Source: an uncultured Sutterella sp. (GTDB lineage: Bacteria > Pseudomonadota > Gammaproteobacteria > Burkholderiales > Burkholderiaceae_F). Taken from it: a DNA stretch of 18,900 nucleotides. The notes below the pieces were generated by a model that made no database searches, had not been told where the DNA came from, and saw nothing but the letters and a program-made list of their open reading frames with translations. This document shows, piece after piece, positions 7,019 through 14,268 of the stretch. The stretch is taken from NCBI GenBank assembly GCA_905192805.1, contig CAJJMF010000024.1:1-18900 (forward strand). Reading direction: 5' to 3'. Position 1 is the first letter of the stretch. Each line of letters starts with the position of its first letter. Both the position numbers and the translations under genes were made by a program.

Positions 7019-7133
7019 TCTCCTTAAGGACAGTCCTGCTTTTACCTTCCAAGCCAAAGCAGCGGATCCAACCTTCAGCAAAAGTTCCTGTTTTGAAAAA
7101 CTTTTGAGCACTGTCCTAACTATCCTTAGGAGA
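7019..7133 (+). ncRNA. Predicted three-way-junction leader RNA that hides the Shine-Dalgarno
   Basis: Manual pairing gives a closing stem in two parts: 7019-7024 with 7128-7133 (TCTCCT/AGGAGA) and 7027-7034 with 7110-7117 (AGGACAGT/ACTGTCCT). Inside lie two hairpins: 7036-7042 with 7056-7062 (CTGCTTT/AAAGCAG) and 7079-7086 with 7099-7106 (CAAAAGTT/AACTTTTG). All stems are perfect, 6 to 8 pairs each, and nest without conflict. The 3' strand of the outer stem contains AGGAG, the ribosome-binding site for ATG 7141, so folding should block translation. I do not recognise a known riboswitch class. A protein-bound or temperature-sensitive leader is an alternative. Confidence 0.5.
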
Positions 7134-7140
7134 ATAATAA

Positions 7141-8025
7141 ATGTTATCTTCCCAGAGATTAGTCCGTCAAGGACTTTTTACCCTGTTAATCGGTCTCGGT
7201 ATGGCAACAGCGACAATGGCTGCTACGGCTCCGGCGACTGATTCGAAGAGCCCCTGCCTCACCTGTCACGTTGATGCTGGTAAGCACTATGCCAATACAC
7301 GCCATGCTGTCAAAGATGGTCGTACGCCTGGTGACAACTGTGCCACCTGCCACGGTGAAACGTTGCGCCACATGAGCAATCCCACCAAAGAAAAACCGCA
7401 GTTTACGTTTAAGAAAGACGTGAAAGGTTTCATGGATGAAAAGACGCTCGCCGAAAGCAATGCAGTTTGCACCAGCTGTCACAAAGGTAGCACGCAAAAG
7501 CACTGGGCCGGTTCTGAACACGAAAGTGCTCAAGTCGGGTGCGTGTCCTGCCACTCGAGCCACAAAGCCGATATCGCTTTGAATCCGAAGACGAGCACTG
7601 CCCTCTGTATCTCCTGCCATACTGATCAGAAGGCTAACCTCTTCAAGACCTCGACGCACCCGTTGCTTTCGGGTCAGATGAGCTGCGTTTCCTGCCATAA
7701 CCCGCATGGTGCTGGTGCTGGTTCGGAAAAACTCTTAAAGACCACCAACAAGAATGACACTTGCTTTACCTGCCACCCCGGCAAGCGTGGTCCTTTTGCC
7801 CATGCTCACGAAGCTGTAACCGAAGACTGTGGTAACTGCCACAATCCTCATGGTACTAACCGTACTGCCATGTTGAAGCAAAACGAGCCGATGTTGTGCT
7901 TGAGCTGCCATGCTACTGGCCATCACAACGCCGCCACGAACGAAAAGGCCTTGACCCGTGCTGGTTGCTTGACCTGCCATCCGCGTGTCCATGGTTCTAA
8001 CGCTAATGCTCGCTTCACGCGCTAA
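7141..8025 (+). CDS. Periplasmic decaheme c-type cytochrome, MtrA/DmsE family
   Basis: A 294-residue electron carrier that would pass electrons from the periplasm into an outer-membrane conduit. The signal peptide covers about residues 1-28, with the cut near TMA/AT. Ten CXXCH haem-binding motifs start at C39, C67, C110, C134, C156, C182, C208, C230, C253 and C276; two are followed by NPHG, and many further histidines can serve as distal ligands. Ten haems in a single chain of this size define the MtrA/DmsE/PioA group, in which the cytochrome inserts into an MtrB-type barrel. It is somewhat shorter than Shewanella MtrA. AGGAG lies eight bases before the ATG but can be masked by the leader RNA. 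The barrel gene follows after 14 bases, so the two form an operon. The final electron acceptor or donor cannot be read from this window. Confidence 0.93.
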   Translation: MLSSQRLVRQGLFTLLIGLGMATATMAATAPATDSKSPCLTCHVDAGKHYANTRHAVKDGRTPGDNCATCHGETLRHMSNPTKEKPQFTFKKDVKGFMDEKTLAESNAVCTSCHKGSTQKHWAGSEHESAQVGCVSCHSSHKADIALNPKTSTALCISCHTDQKANLFKTSTHPLLSGQMSCVSCHNPHGAGAGSEKLLKTTNKNDTCFTCHPGKRGPFAHAHEAVTEDCGNCHNPHGTNRTAMLKQNEPMLCLSCHATGHHNAATNEKALTRAGCLTCHPRVHGSNANARFTR

Positions 8026-8039
8026 GGGGAGAATTCACC

Positions 8040-10058
8040 ATGAGTAAGAAAGTCTTAACACAACGTACGGCTCTCGCTTGTGCAGTCAGTACCGCTACGG
8101 CCCTCTTGGGCATGACCTTTGCTATGCAGGCGCATGCTTTCAATGAAATTCCGTTGACGCTCGATGCGGCTCAGGCTGTTGCAGAAGCCGATCAACAATC
8201 GAGTATTTCGGCTGGCATCTCGGCGAATTACATTTCAGGGGAAGGCAAGAGCACTGCTGAAGCTTGGAATGGCTATGACTCTGCCAAAGTCGCTGCCGAT
8301 GTGGATGTGAATTTGGTTGGGGGCGAAGGCCCTGTGAGCTGGAACGTTCAAGGCACTGACCTTGGCACGCCCATTCCCGAAGTGACGGGTAGCTACGGCG
8401 TTGCCAGCAAGTGGGATGTGGATGCTCGTGTGAAGCGTTTCCGCCACGTCTCCACTATTACGGGGATTGTCCCGGACAATCTCGTCGCCTCAAATAAAGT
8501 GAACTGGGCGTTGGCAGCTCCCATGCAGACTGCCGAACAAGTGCACGATGTGTATGCCGTTAATGGTCGTCTTTTCATTACTCCGCAAGCTACGTTAACA
8601 GGCGGGTATCAGATTGATGCTCGCTCTGGAGATGTGGCCCGCGCTGCAGGCTACCGTGACCACGGCGGTTCGGGTGCAGTTGTCCGAGACATTATGGTCG
8701 GACTTGATGATGAGCATCACCAAGTTAAAGTAGGCACCGAATATGTCGGCAGTAACTGGACTGTCGGGGCCGACTACTATCTATCCAAATATGTCAACCA
8801 CGAAGATTTAATGCTTCGCCCGATCTTAACTGACCAAGGCATCGTCTTCGCTGCCTCGTCACTCGATCCATCGAACACCTTACATCGTTTGAGCTTCAAC
8901 GGTTCGTATCAACCGACGGACCGTACCACGCTCTCTATGCGAGGGGCCTATAGTTGGTCGACCTTGGACTCCGATTATTGGACCATGGTTAATAATGCCA
9001 AGCGAATTGACCAAACGGTTGCTCGAGACATCGATGCCTCGATTAAGATCCCTGAGTTTGCTGTGGGTATTAGCTCACGCCCGTTCGACCCGCTTAGCGT
9101 TAAGCTCGACTACTCGTATCGCAAAGTCGATCAACGTTTGAGCGATGTAACCAATTGGTATGAAGGTGACTACACCGAAAATAAAGTCACGGGTAGCGCA
9201 ACTTATAACTTTGGTAAGGGTTATTCGGCAAAAGTTCATGGCAAATACATGAAGCGTGATTATGTCGAAACCATCCATTCGGCCAAGACGTATTCGACAG
9301 GGCTTGAGTTGCGTAAGCGACTCTCTACCGCCCTCTCGGGTAGCATCGGCTACACGTATAGTGGTCGAGACACGGATTGGCACGAAGGCGTTGAAGCCTT
9401 CACCTGGAACTTAATGGGGTATGATCAGCACGCGTTCAATGCACGCTTAAGCACGAACCCCACCGATGCCTTAACGATCAGCTTGCTGGGTAGCCTCTAT
9501 AAGCGCGACTACAAGTTGGATAAAGAAGACATCGCTGAATCCTCTGCTTTACAGAGCACGGATGGCTTCTTGCTCGGCGTCGATGTGGATTGGGCTCCGA
9601 CCCGTGATTGGAATGTGTTTGCCTTCTACAACTACGACTACATCACCAGTTACGAACGTTCTGACTGGTACTACTCTCGTGGCAAGATGCAAGTCACTTG
9701 GGATACCGACATCAAGAGTGCCTCGCATACCTTTGGTCTTGGTTTTGGGTTACACCCCCAAAACCAGCCCTGGAAGGTTAGCTTCCGCTATGTCTTTGGC
9801 TATGACACGGACAAGTACAATGTCAAGTTACCGGTAGACAATCACACGAAGACGCACTACGCTGCTGCTTCGCTGGATTATCAACTCAATAAGAGTTGGA
9901 CGCTCATGGGTAATGCCGTGTATGGCCATGGGTCGGCCTATGACTTACACCGCTCCTTGGACGATGTCACCGAGGGTGACCACGCTGTGGAATTGACCAT
10001 GAGCCCGAACTACAACGCTTTTGGTGTGTTCGTCGGCGTGAAGTACTTGCTCCCGTAA
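8040..10058 (+). CDS. MtrB/PioB-family outer-membrane beta-barrel, partner of the decaheme cytochrome
   Basis: A 672-residue outer-membrane protein expected to sheathe the decaheme cytochrome and let electrons cross the outer membrane. The signal peptide is residues 1-33 (cleavage AHA/FN). The rest alternates short amphipathic strands with polar loops, for example GKGYSAKVHGKYMKRDY and SGSIGYTYSGRDTDW, as in large barrels, and the length is close to MtrB with its roughly 26 strands. The mature protein contains no cysteine, so it lacks the N-terminal CXXC pair of Shewanella MtrB. It ends KYLLP instead of the aromatic residue common at barrel C-termini. GGGGAG precedes the ATG. No outer-surface cytochrome or reductase subunit follows in the window, so any third component must be encoded elsewhere or be absent. 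Confidence 0.88.
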   Translation: MSKKVLTQRTALACAVSTATALLGMTFAMQAHAFNEIPLTLDAAQAVAEADQQSSISAGISANYISGEGKSTAEAWNGYDSAKVAADVDVNLVGGEGPVSWNVQGTDLGTPIPEVTGSYGVASKWDVDARVKRFRHVSTITGIVPDNLVASNKVNWALAAPMQTAEQVHDVYAVNGRLFITPQATLTGGYQIDARSGDVARAAGYRDHGGSGAVVRDIMVGLDDEHHQVKVGTEYVGSNWTVGADYYLSKYVNHEDLMLRPILTDQGIVFAASSLDPSNTLHRLSFNGSYQPTDRTTLSMRGAYSWSTLDSDYWTMVNNAKRIDQTVARDIDASIKIPEFAVGISSRPFDPLSVKLDYSYRKVDQRLSDVTNWYEGDYTENKVTGSATYNFGKGYSAKVHGKYMKRDYVETIHSAKTYSTGLELRKRLSTALSGSIGYTYSGRDTDWHEGVEAFTWNLMGYDQHAFNARLSTNPTDALTISLLGSLYKRDYKLDKEDIAESSALQSTDGFLLGVDVDWAPTRDWNVFAFYNYDYITSYERSDWYYSRGKMQVTWDTDIKSASHTFGLGFGLHPQNQPWKVSFRYVFGYDTDKYNVKLPVDNHTKTHYAAASLDYQLNKSWTLMGNAVYGHGSAYDLHRSLDDVTEGDHAVELTMSPNYNAFGVFVGVKYLLP

Positions 10059-10080
10059 GCTCTTCATCTGGGAAGCGGGT

Positions 10081-10126
10081 CACTGCCAGTTGGGTTAGTA
10101 GTTATCTCCTGACCTGACTGGCGGTG
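10081..10126 (+). promoter_or_regulatory. Stem-loop 1 downstream of the porin gene
   Basis: CACTGCCAGT (10081-10090) pairs with ACTGGCGGTG (10117-10126): ten pairs with one G-U, loop 26 bases. No T-run follows. It is the first of three tandem stem-loops in the 3' untranslated region of the cytochrome/porin operon. Confidence 0.5.
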
Positions 10127-10169
10127 AAACGGATTTCCTCATGACTTCACTTTAGAAGTCTCAACACAG

Positions 10170-10206
10170 CAATGGGTTGGCTCACACCTCAGGAGCTGGC
10201 CCATTG
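10170..10206 (+). promoter_or_regulatory. Stem-loop 2 downstream of the porin gene, 14-pair stem
   Basis: CAATGGGTTGGCTC (10170-10183) pairs continuously with GAGCTGGCCCATTG (10193-10206), with three G-U pairs, around a nine-base loop. The following TCTTCCTTTT is pyrimidine-rich but interrupted, so it may be a weak terminator, an mRNA 3'-end stabiliser or part of a small RNA. Confidence 0.55.
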
Positions 10207-10222
10207 TGAGTCTTCCTTTTAC

Positions 10223-10267
10223 CCTGTAAGCCATGCTGTCCTAGAGGCAAGACTTACAGGTTTTTTT
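10223..10267 (+). terminator. Intrinsic terminator of the cytochrome/porin operon
   Basis: CCTGTAAG (10223-10230) and CTTACAGG (10253-10260) form an eight-pair stem whose loop can pair further (CCT with AGG), followed at once by seven T residues. This is the most convincing transcript end after the porin gene. Confidence 0.8.
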
Positions 10268-10575
10268 GCGCGAAAACACAGCGAACTCACTAAGCCACGT
10301 TTAAACCCTTCCTTCACGCTTAAATCCCCATAGACCGTGCGGATGCACGAGCGGGTCACAACGATTTTGACTACCCATTCAGTCTGGCAATCCCTCTCTG
10401 CATTCTGCTTGCTCACCGAATAGACTGATCCGTGCAAACGTTACGCCATTCAGTGCCAAAGCATGATCAGCGCCCTCCCTGATGGCCACAAACGCAAACC
10501 GTTCTCTTGGCGTACGTCGTGGATGGTCTATCCTCAACGACTTCATACCAAGTCAATATGACTGGCAAAAATAAT
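10268..10575. other. Intergenic stretch with no recognisable gene
   Basis: About 300 bases lie between the plus-strand terminator of the porin operon and the minus-strand terminator of dctA. I see no protein-like frame with a ribosome-binding site, no tRNA and no obvious repeat. It lies between two converging transcription units and could hold decayed sequence. Confidence 0.5.
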
Positions 10576-10601
10576 CCCCAATGACCTCTCAATCATTGGG
10601 G
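10567..10601 (-). terminator. Intrinsic terminator of dctA
   Basis: CCCCAATGA (10576-10584) and TCATTGGGG (10593-10601) form a perfect nine-pair stem with an eight-base loop. On the minus strand it is followed by ATTATTTTTG, a good T-rich tail, about 28 bases after the dctA stop. Confidence 0.85.
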
Positions 10602-10629
10602 AGAAAAGGGAGTCGAAACGCTTTAATCT

Positions 10630-11949
10630 TTAGGAGTGAGCGTTATCATCGTGAGCTACCTTAGCCAGTTCTGCGCGACTCGGGTGTCCAATAGTCGTAT
10701 GAAGCTTCGTATTATCAACTTCTTTACACCAATGCCCAACCACCACGCAGGCGATACCATTGCCAATCATATTGGTTAAAGCACGAGCCTCTGACATAAA
10801 GCGGTCAATCCCGAGAATCAATGCAAGCCCCGCAATAGGCACATGCCCCACGGCAGACAGCGTAGCAGCTAACACAATAAATCCCGAACCAGTGACCCCA
10901 GCAGCCCCCTTAGAGGTCAATAACAACACTGCCAATAACGTCAATTGCTGGGTAAGCGTCATGTCTACATCACACGCCTGCGCAATAAACACCGACGCCA
11001 TCGTCAGATAGATGGCCGTTCCGTCTAAGTTGAAGGAATACCCCGTCGGAATCACCAACCCCACGACCGAACGAGACACCCCCGCTTGCTCCATCTTAGA
11101 CATCATACGAGGCAAAACCGACTCAGATGACGAGGTACCTAACACAATCAAAAGTTCTTCCTTGATGTAGTTGAGGTAACGAAGGATGGAGAAACCATGG
11201 ATCTTACAAATACCACCCAAGACAATGAAAATGAAGAGTAGGCACGTCAGATAGAACGTCCCCATGAGTTTTGCCAGCGGAAGCAACGAGGCAATCCCGT
11301 ACTTACCAATAGTAAATGCCATGGCACCAAACGCCCCGACTGGGGCCACGCGCATGATCATGCCCACAATCTGGAACAGCACGTGCGAGGTCTTTTCGAT
11401 CACGTCAAAAATTAACGTGCCGCGACCACCAAACTTATGTAAGGCAAACCCAAAAAGCACAGAGAAGAACAATACTTGCAGAATATCGCCTTCAGCAAAC
11501 GCCCCCACAATGGTATGCGGGATGACATTCATAAGGAATTCGGTCGTGGAGTGCATCTTGCCAGGCCCTGTATACGCGGCCACAGCCTTCGTATCCAAGC
11601 TCGATACATCCACATGCATACCAGAACCTGGTTGCAAGGTGTTCACGATCACGAGACCGATCACCAACGCTATCGTTGAGACCACCTCAAAGTACAGCAA
11701 GGCGAGACCCCCCGTTTTTCCCACCTTTTTCATATCTTCCATACCCGCAATCCCTGTCACAACGGTACAGAAAATGACGGGGGCAATGACCATTTTAATA
11801 AGTCGAATAAAGCCATCCCCTAAGGGCTTCATTTGAGCGCCCAGTTCAGGGTAGAAATTCCCAAGGAGTACACCAATGATAATGGCGCAAATCACCTGAA
11901 AATACAGCACCTTGTAAATCGGTGTTTTCTGATTTGCTTTTCCTGACAT
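10630..11949 (-). CDS. dctA: C4-dicarboxylate:cation symporter DctA
   Basis: A 439-residue inner-membrane carrier that imports succinate, fumarate, malate and related C4-dicarboxylates with cations (DAACS family). Many hydrophobic segments span the protein. Family hallmarks are present: MVIAPVIFCTVVTGIAGM near the start, the serine-rich GTSSSESVLPRMM re-entrant motif, GYSFNLDGTAIYLTMA, and the terminal IDRFMSEARALTNMIGN. The length is close to known DctA proteins. AGGA lies eight bases before the ATG. It is a single-gene unit bounded by its own terminator and by the terminator of the efflux operon upstream. It may feed dicarboxylates to central metabolism or fumarate respiration, which would fit the electron-transfer operon beyond it, but this is context only. 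Confidence 0.96.
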   Translation of the reverse strand: MSGKANQKTPIYKVLYFQVICAIIIGVLLGNFYPELGAQMKPLGDGFIRLIKMVIAPVIFCTVVTGIAGMEDMKKVGKTGGLALLYFEVVSTIALVIGLVIVNTLQPGSGMHVDVSSLDTKAVAAYTGPGKMHSTTEFLMNVIPHTIVGAFAEGDILQVLFFSVLFGFALHKFGGRGTLIFDVIEKTSHVLFQIVGMIMRVAPVGAFGAMAFTIGKYGIASLLPLAKLMGTFYLTCLLFIFIVLGGICKIHGFSILRYLNYIKEELLIVLGTSSSESVLPRMMSKMEQAGVSRSVVGLVIPTGYSFNLDGTAIYLTMASVFIAQACDVDMTLTQQLTLLAVLLLTSKGAAGVTGSGFIVLAATLSAVGHVPIAGLALILGIDRFMSEARALTNMIGNGIACVVVGHWCKEVDNTKLHTTIGHPSRAELAKVAHDDNAHS

Positions 11950-11997
11950 GTTAGGATTCCTTTTTTTTCGTCAAGGGGTATGAATTTTTAGGTTGGC

Positions 11998-12027
11998 CTC
12001 ATGATAAAAATGAGAGGAGGCTCTCAA
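11998..12027 (-). promoter_or_regulatory. Probable dctA promoter with overlapping inverted repeats
   Basis: On the minus strand TTGAGA (plus 12022-12027) and TATCAT (plus 12001-12006) resemble -35 and -10 elements, though the 15-base spacer is short. The inverted repeat TGAGAG-N4-CTCTCA (12011-12026) covers the -35 side, and CTCAT/ATGAG (11998-12002 with 12010-12014) covers the -10 side, suggesting an operator. Confidence 0.4.
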
Positions 12028-12066
12028 TGATACTGAGGTTTATTCTGGCTCGCCAATCTTTCCCAC

Positions 12067-12100
12067 AAAAAAGCGGAAGTTATTGATCTTCCGCTTTTTT
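12067..12100. terminator. Strong terminator after the efflux/tetR operon
   Basis: AAAAAAGCGGAAG (12067-12079) pairs with CTTCCGCTTTTTT (12088-12100): 13 pairs and an eight-base loop, with A- and T-runs on both sides, so it can work in both directions. It separates the efflux operon from dctA. Confidence 0.88.
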
Positions 12101-12130
12101 GATTGACTCCGACAAGAACTAATACGGTAT

Positions 12131-12781
12131 TTATCCCTTGAGTGAGCCCTGACGATAGGCTTGAGCCAATAACAGAAGGCGATCCACGGCCACTTCACGT
12201 AGTTGGTCTTTATCCACCTCAGGATTAAACAGGACCGCCATCCGCAATCCCTCTAATACACTGCGCATGAAGATGACCTGTGTCTCCCACTGCTCACGAG
12301 GTGCGCCATGGTTTGTTTTTTCACATAACCCAAGAATCTGCTGTCGAAACTCTTTTGAAACGCTCACCGTGAGATCGTAAATCCGTTCATTACTGAGCGC
12401 TTCATCCATATATGAAATCGCCAAGTAAGCGGACTCCCGATCGAGAAAAGCGTCCACAACACGTTCAAAATGCCGTCGAACGGCTGAGGGTTCGTTCGTC
12501 GTCCAGCTCGTATCCTCGCGAAGCAATGCTAGGAACTGCTCCGTTTCTCGACGCACCATCGCTTCGATAATCGCTTCTTTGCTCTCGAAATAGTTATAGA
12601 TATGCCCAACACTCATTTCAAGTTCTTGAGCTATGTCTCGAAGCGTTGTACGATGAAAGCCTATATTTAAAAAACACCGACGTGCTCCGGCGAGAATTTC
12701 TTCTCGCCGCTCTTGTGCACGATCGTCTTGCCGTCCCCGCTTAGCGGGGATCTCCTTGATATGTCCGATGTGTTCAGCCAC
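12131..12781 (-). CDS. TetR-family repressor, last gene of the efflux operon
   Basis: A 216-residue cytoplasmic repressor. After a basic leader (KRGRQDDRAQERREEIL) comes the TetR helix-turn-helix at about 47-66 (TLRDIAQELEMSVGHIYNYFESKEAII). The C-terminal helical half, which would bind ligand, is not family-specific. The start is a GTG at 12781, four bases after the outer-membrane-factor stop. GGAGG lies inside the end of that gene about 12 bases away, so translation is probably coupled. It likely represses its own operon through the twin palindromes at 18637-18698. AcrR-type repressors usually sit upstream and divergent; here the gene is operon-distal, so repressor level should rise with the pump and give negative feedback. 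Confidence 0.92.
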   Translation of the reverse strand: MAEHIGHIKEIPAKRGRQDDRAQERREEILAGARRCFLNIGFHRTTLRDIAQELEMSVGHIYNYFESKEAIIEAMVRRETEQFLALLREDTSWTTNEPSAVRRHFERVVDAFLDRESAYLAISYMDEALSNERIYDLTVSVSKEFRQQILGLCEKTNHGAPREQWETQVIFMRSVLEGLRMAVLFNPEVDKDQLREVAVDRLLLLAQAYRQGSLKG

Positions 12782-12785
12782 AGAC

Positions 12786-14207
12786 TTATTTCACCTCCGT
12801 GATCAAATCGGTCCCGCCTCCCAAGGCCTTATAAAGTGTAATTTCCCCTGAAATCTTGGAAAGCTGGGTATTAATCAACGTTTGATGCGCTGCCACCATA
12901 GCGCGTTGAGCCACTAACAGATCCGAATAGGAAACTGCTCCGGCTTTGTAACTCGCATCGCTTAAGCGGTAAGTATTATCCGCGGCGGCAGTATAGGCTT
13001 GGCGAGCGGCTAACTCCTTATCCACCGTCCCCGTGACTGCTAACGCATCCGAGACTTCTTTAAAGGCAGTTTGAATCGACTGTTCATAGGTTGCCACAGC
13101 AATCTTCTGATTGGCTTGTGCTACTTCTAAATTCGAACGATTCAATCCGCCATTAAAGATCGGCAACGAAATACTGGGCGTAAATGTCCACATCCCAGAA
13201 TGGGCATCAAAAAGGTCATCCAAGTGCAACCCAGCTGTTCCCACACCCCCCATCAGAGTAACGCGTGGGAAGAACGCCGCACGGGCAGCGCCGATATTGG
13301 CGTCCGCTGCACGCAACCCGCGCTCAGCGGCCATGATATCGGGACGCTTCAAAAGCACCTCTCCCGGTAACCCAACTGGAAGAGAGGGGATCATTGCATT
13401 TAAAGGAAGACCTTCGGGCAATAACCCCTCATCGACCGTCGTACCGCACAGGAGATCCAAGGCGTTTTTATCTTGGGCAACCGCTCGGACATAACTGACA
13501 ATCGCAGCACGCGCCGCTTCAACCGTTGTTCGGGCTTGTTCTAAATCTAGTTGACTAATCGCCCCCAAGTTGTAGCTCGCCTGCATTAACTTAAAGCTTT
13601 CTTCTTGGCTCTGTAAGAGAGAGCGTTGCAACTTTAATTGCTCACGGTCAGCCCCTAATCGGTGCCAGGCCATCGCAATTTCCGCAATCAACGTCCCTTG
13701 CACCGTGCGGTGGGCATCTTCTGTCGCTAAATATGACTGCAATGCCGCTTCATTGAGGTTACGCACACGTCCAAAAAAGTCCAACTCGTAGCTGGCCATG
13801 GCAAGCTGAGCGGTGTACGTACGCGCGGTCGCTCCATCGCCCAAACGGTTTACGGTACCAGCGGTATGTTGGACCGCGTCGGCTGCCGTGGCATTGATGC
13901 TCGGAAAGAGTGCACTGCGTGCTACACCGTACTGCGCACGGGCCTTCTCCACATTCAGTGCCGCGGTTTGCAGATTACGACTGTTCGCTAAGCCAAGCTC
14001 GATAACTTGGCGAAGTTTCTCATCCGTAAACACCGCCTTCCACTGTGGTAAGGCCTCTGAGGCTTTGGGCAATTGCCCATAAGCTTCGCCTTGAGGCCAA
14101 ACAGAGGGAGTGGGCGCCTGCGGTGTACCGTTATCAGGAGCTAAATTGACGCACCCCGATAAGGTCATCGCAACGATGAGCGGCAACAATAAAAAAGTTT
14201 TTTTCAT
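12786..14207 (-). CDS. Outer-membrane efflux lipoprotein, OprM/NodT family
   Basis: The outer-membrane channel of a tripartite pump, 473 residues from ATG 14207. AAAGGA lies a few bases upstream of this start; the frame is open to 14255, but the extra residues add nothing signal-like. A lipoprotein signal peptide ends in LSGC, with C19 as the acylated residue. Two homologous outer-membrane efflux repeats follow, with the family landmarks YELDFFGRVRN, LLKRPDIMAAERGLRAADANIGAARAAFFPRVTL, SLPIFNGG and the terminal YKALGGG. It begins 61 bases after the RND pump stop. A small stem GGAAAG/CTTTCC lies in that gap. Confidence 0.94.
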   Translation of the reverse strand: MKKTFLLLPLIVAMTLSGCVNLAPDNGTPQAPTPSVWPQGEAYGQLPKASEALPQWKAVFTDEKLRQVIELGLANSRNLQTAALNVEKARAQYGVARSALFPSINATAADAVQHTAGTVNRLGDGATARTYTAQLAMASYELDFFGRVRNLNEAALQSYLATEDAHRTVQGTLIAEIAMAWHRLGADREQLKLQRSLLQSQEESFKLMQASYNLGAISQLDLEQARTTVEAARAAIVSYVRAVAQDKNALDLLCGTTVDEGLLPEGLPLNAMIPSLPVGLPGEVLLKRPDIMAAERGLRAADANIGAARAAFFPRVTLMGGVGTAGLHLDDLFDAHSGMWTFTPSISLPIFNGGLNRSNLEVAQANQKIAVATYEQSIQTAFKEVSDALAVTGTVDKELAARQAYTAAADNTYRLSDASYKAGAVSYSDLLVAQRAMVAAHQTLINTQLSKISGEITLYKALGGGTDLITEVK

Positions 14208-14244
14208 GTTTGATCCTTTCTTCTCATTCATTGAGAATCCTGGA

Positions 14245-14262
14245 GGAAAGCTCACACTTTCC
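14245..14262 (-). repeat. Intra-operon stem-loop between pump and channel genes
   Basis: GGAAAG (14245-14250) and CTTTCC (14257-14262) form a six-pair stem with a six-base loop. There is no T-run on the minus strand, so it is not a full terminator. It may modulate message stability between the two genes. Confidence 0.3.
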
Positions 14263-14268
14263 CACTCT

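Noticed and set aside
7186..7707. Minus-strand frame opposite the cytochrome gene
   Set aside because: It mirrors the repeated CXXCH codons of the real gene and has no independent start signal.
10219..10437. Minus-strand frame of 72 residues downstream of the porin gene
   Set aside because: No Shine-Dalgarno, mixed composition, and it runs through the terminator at 10223-10267.
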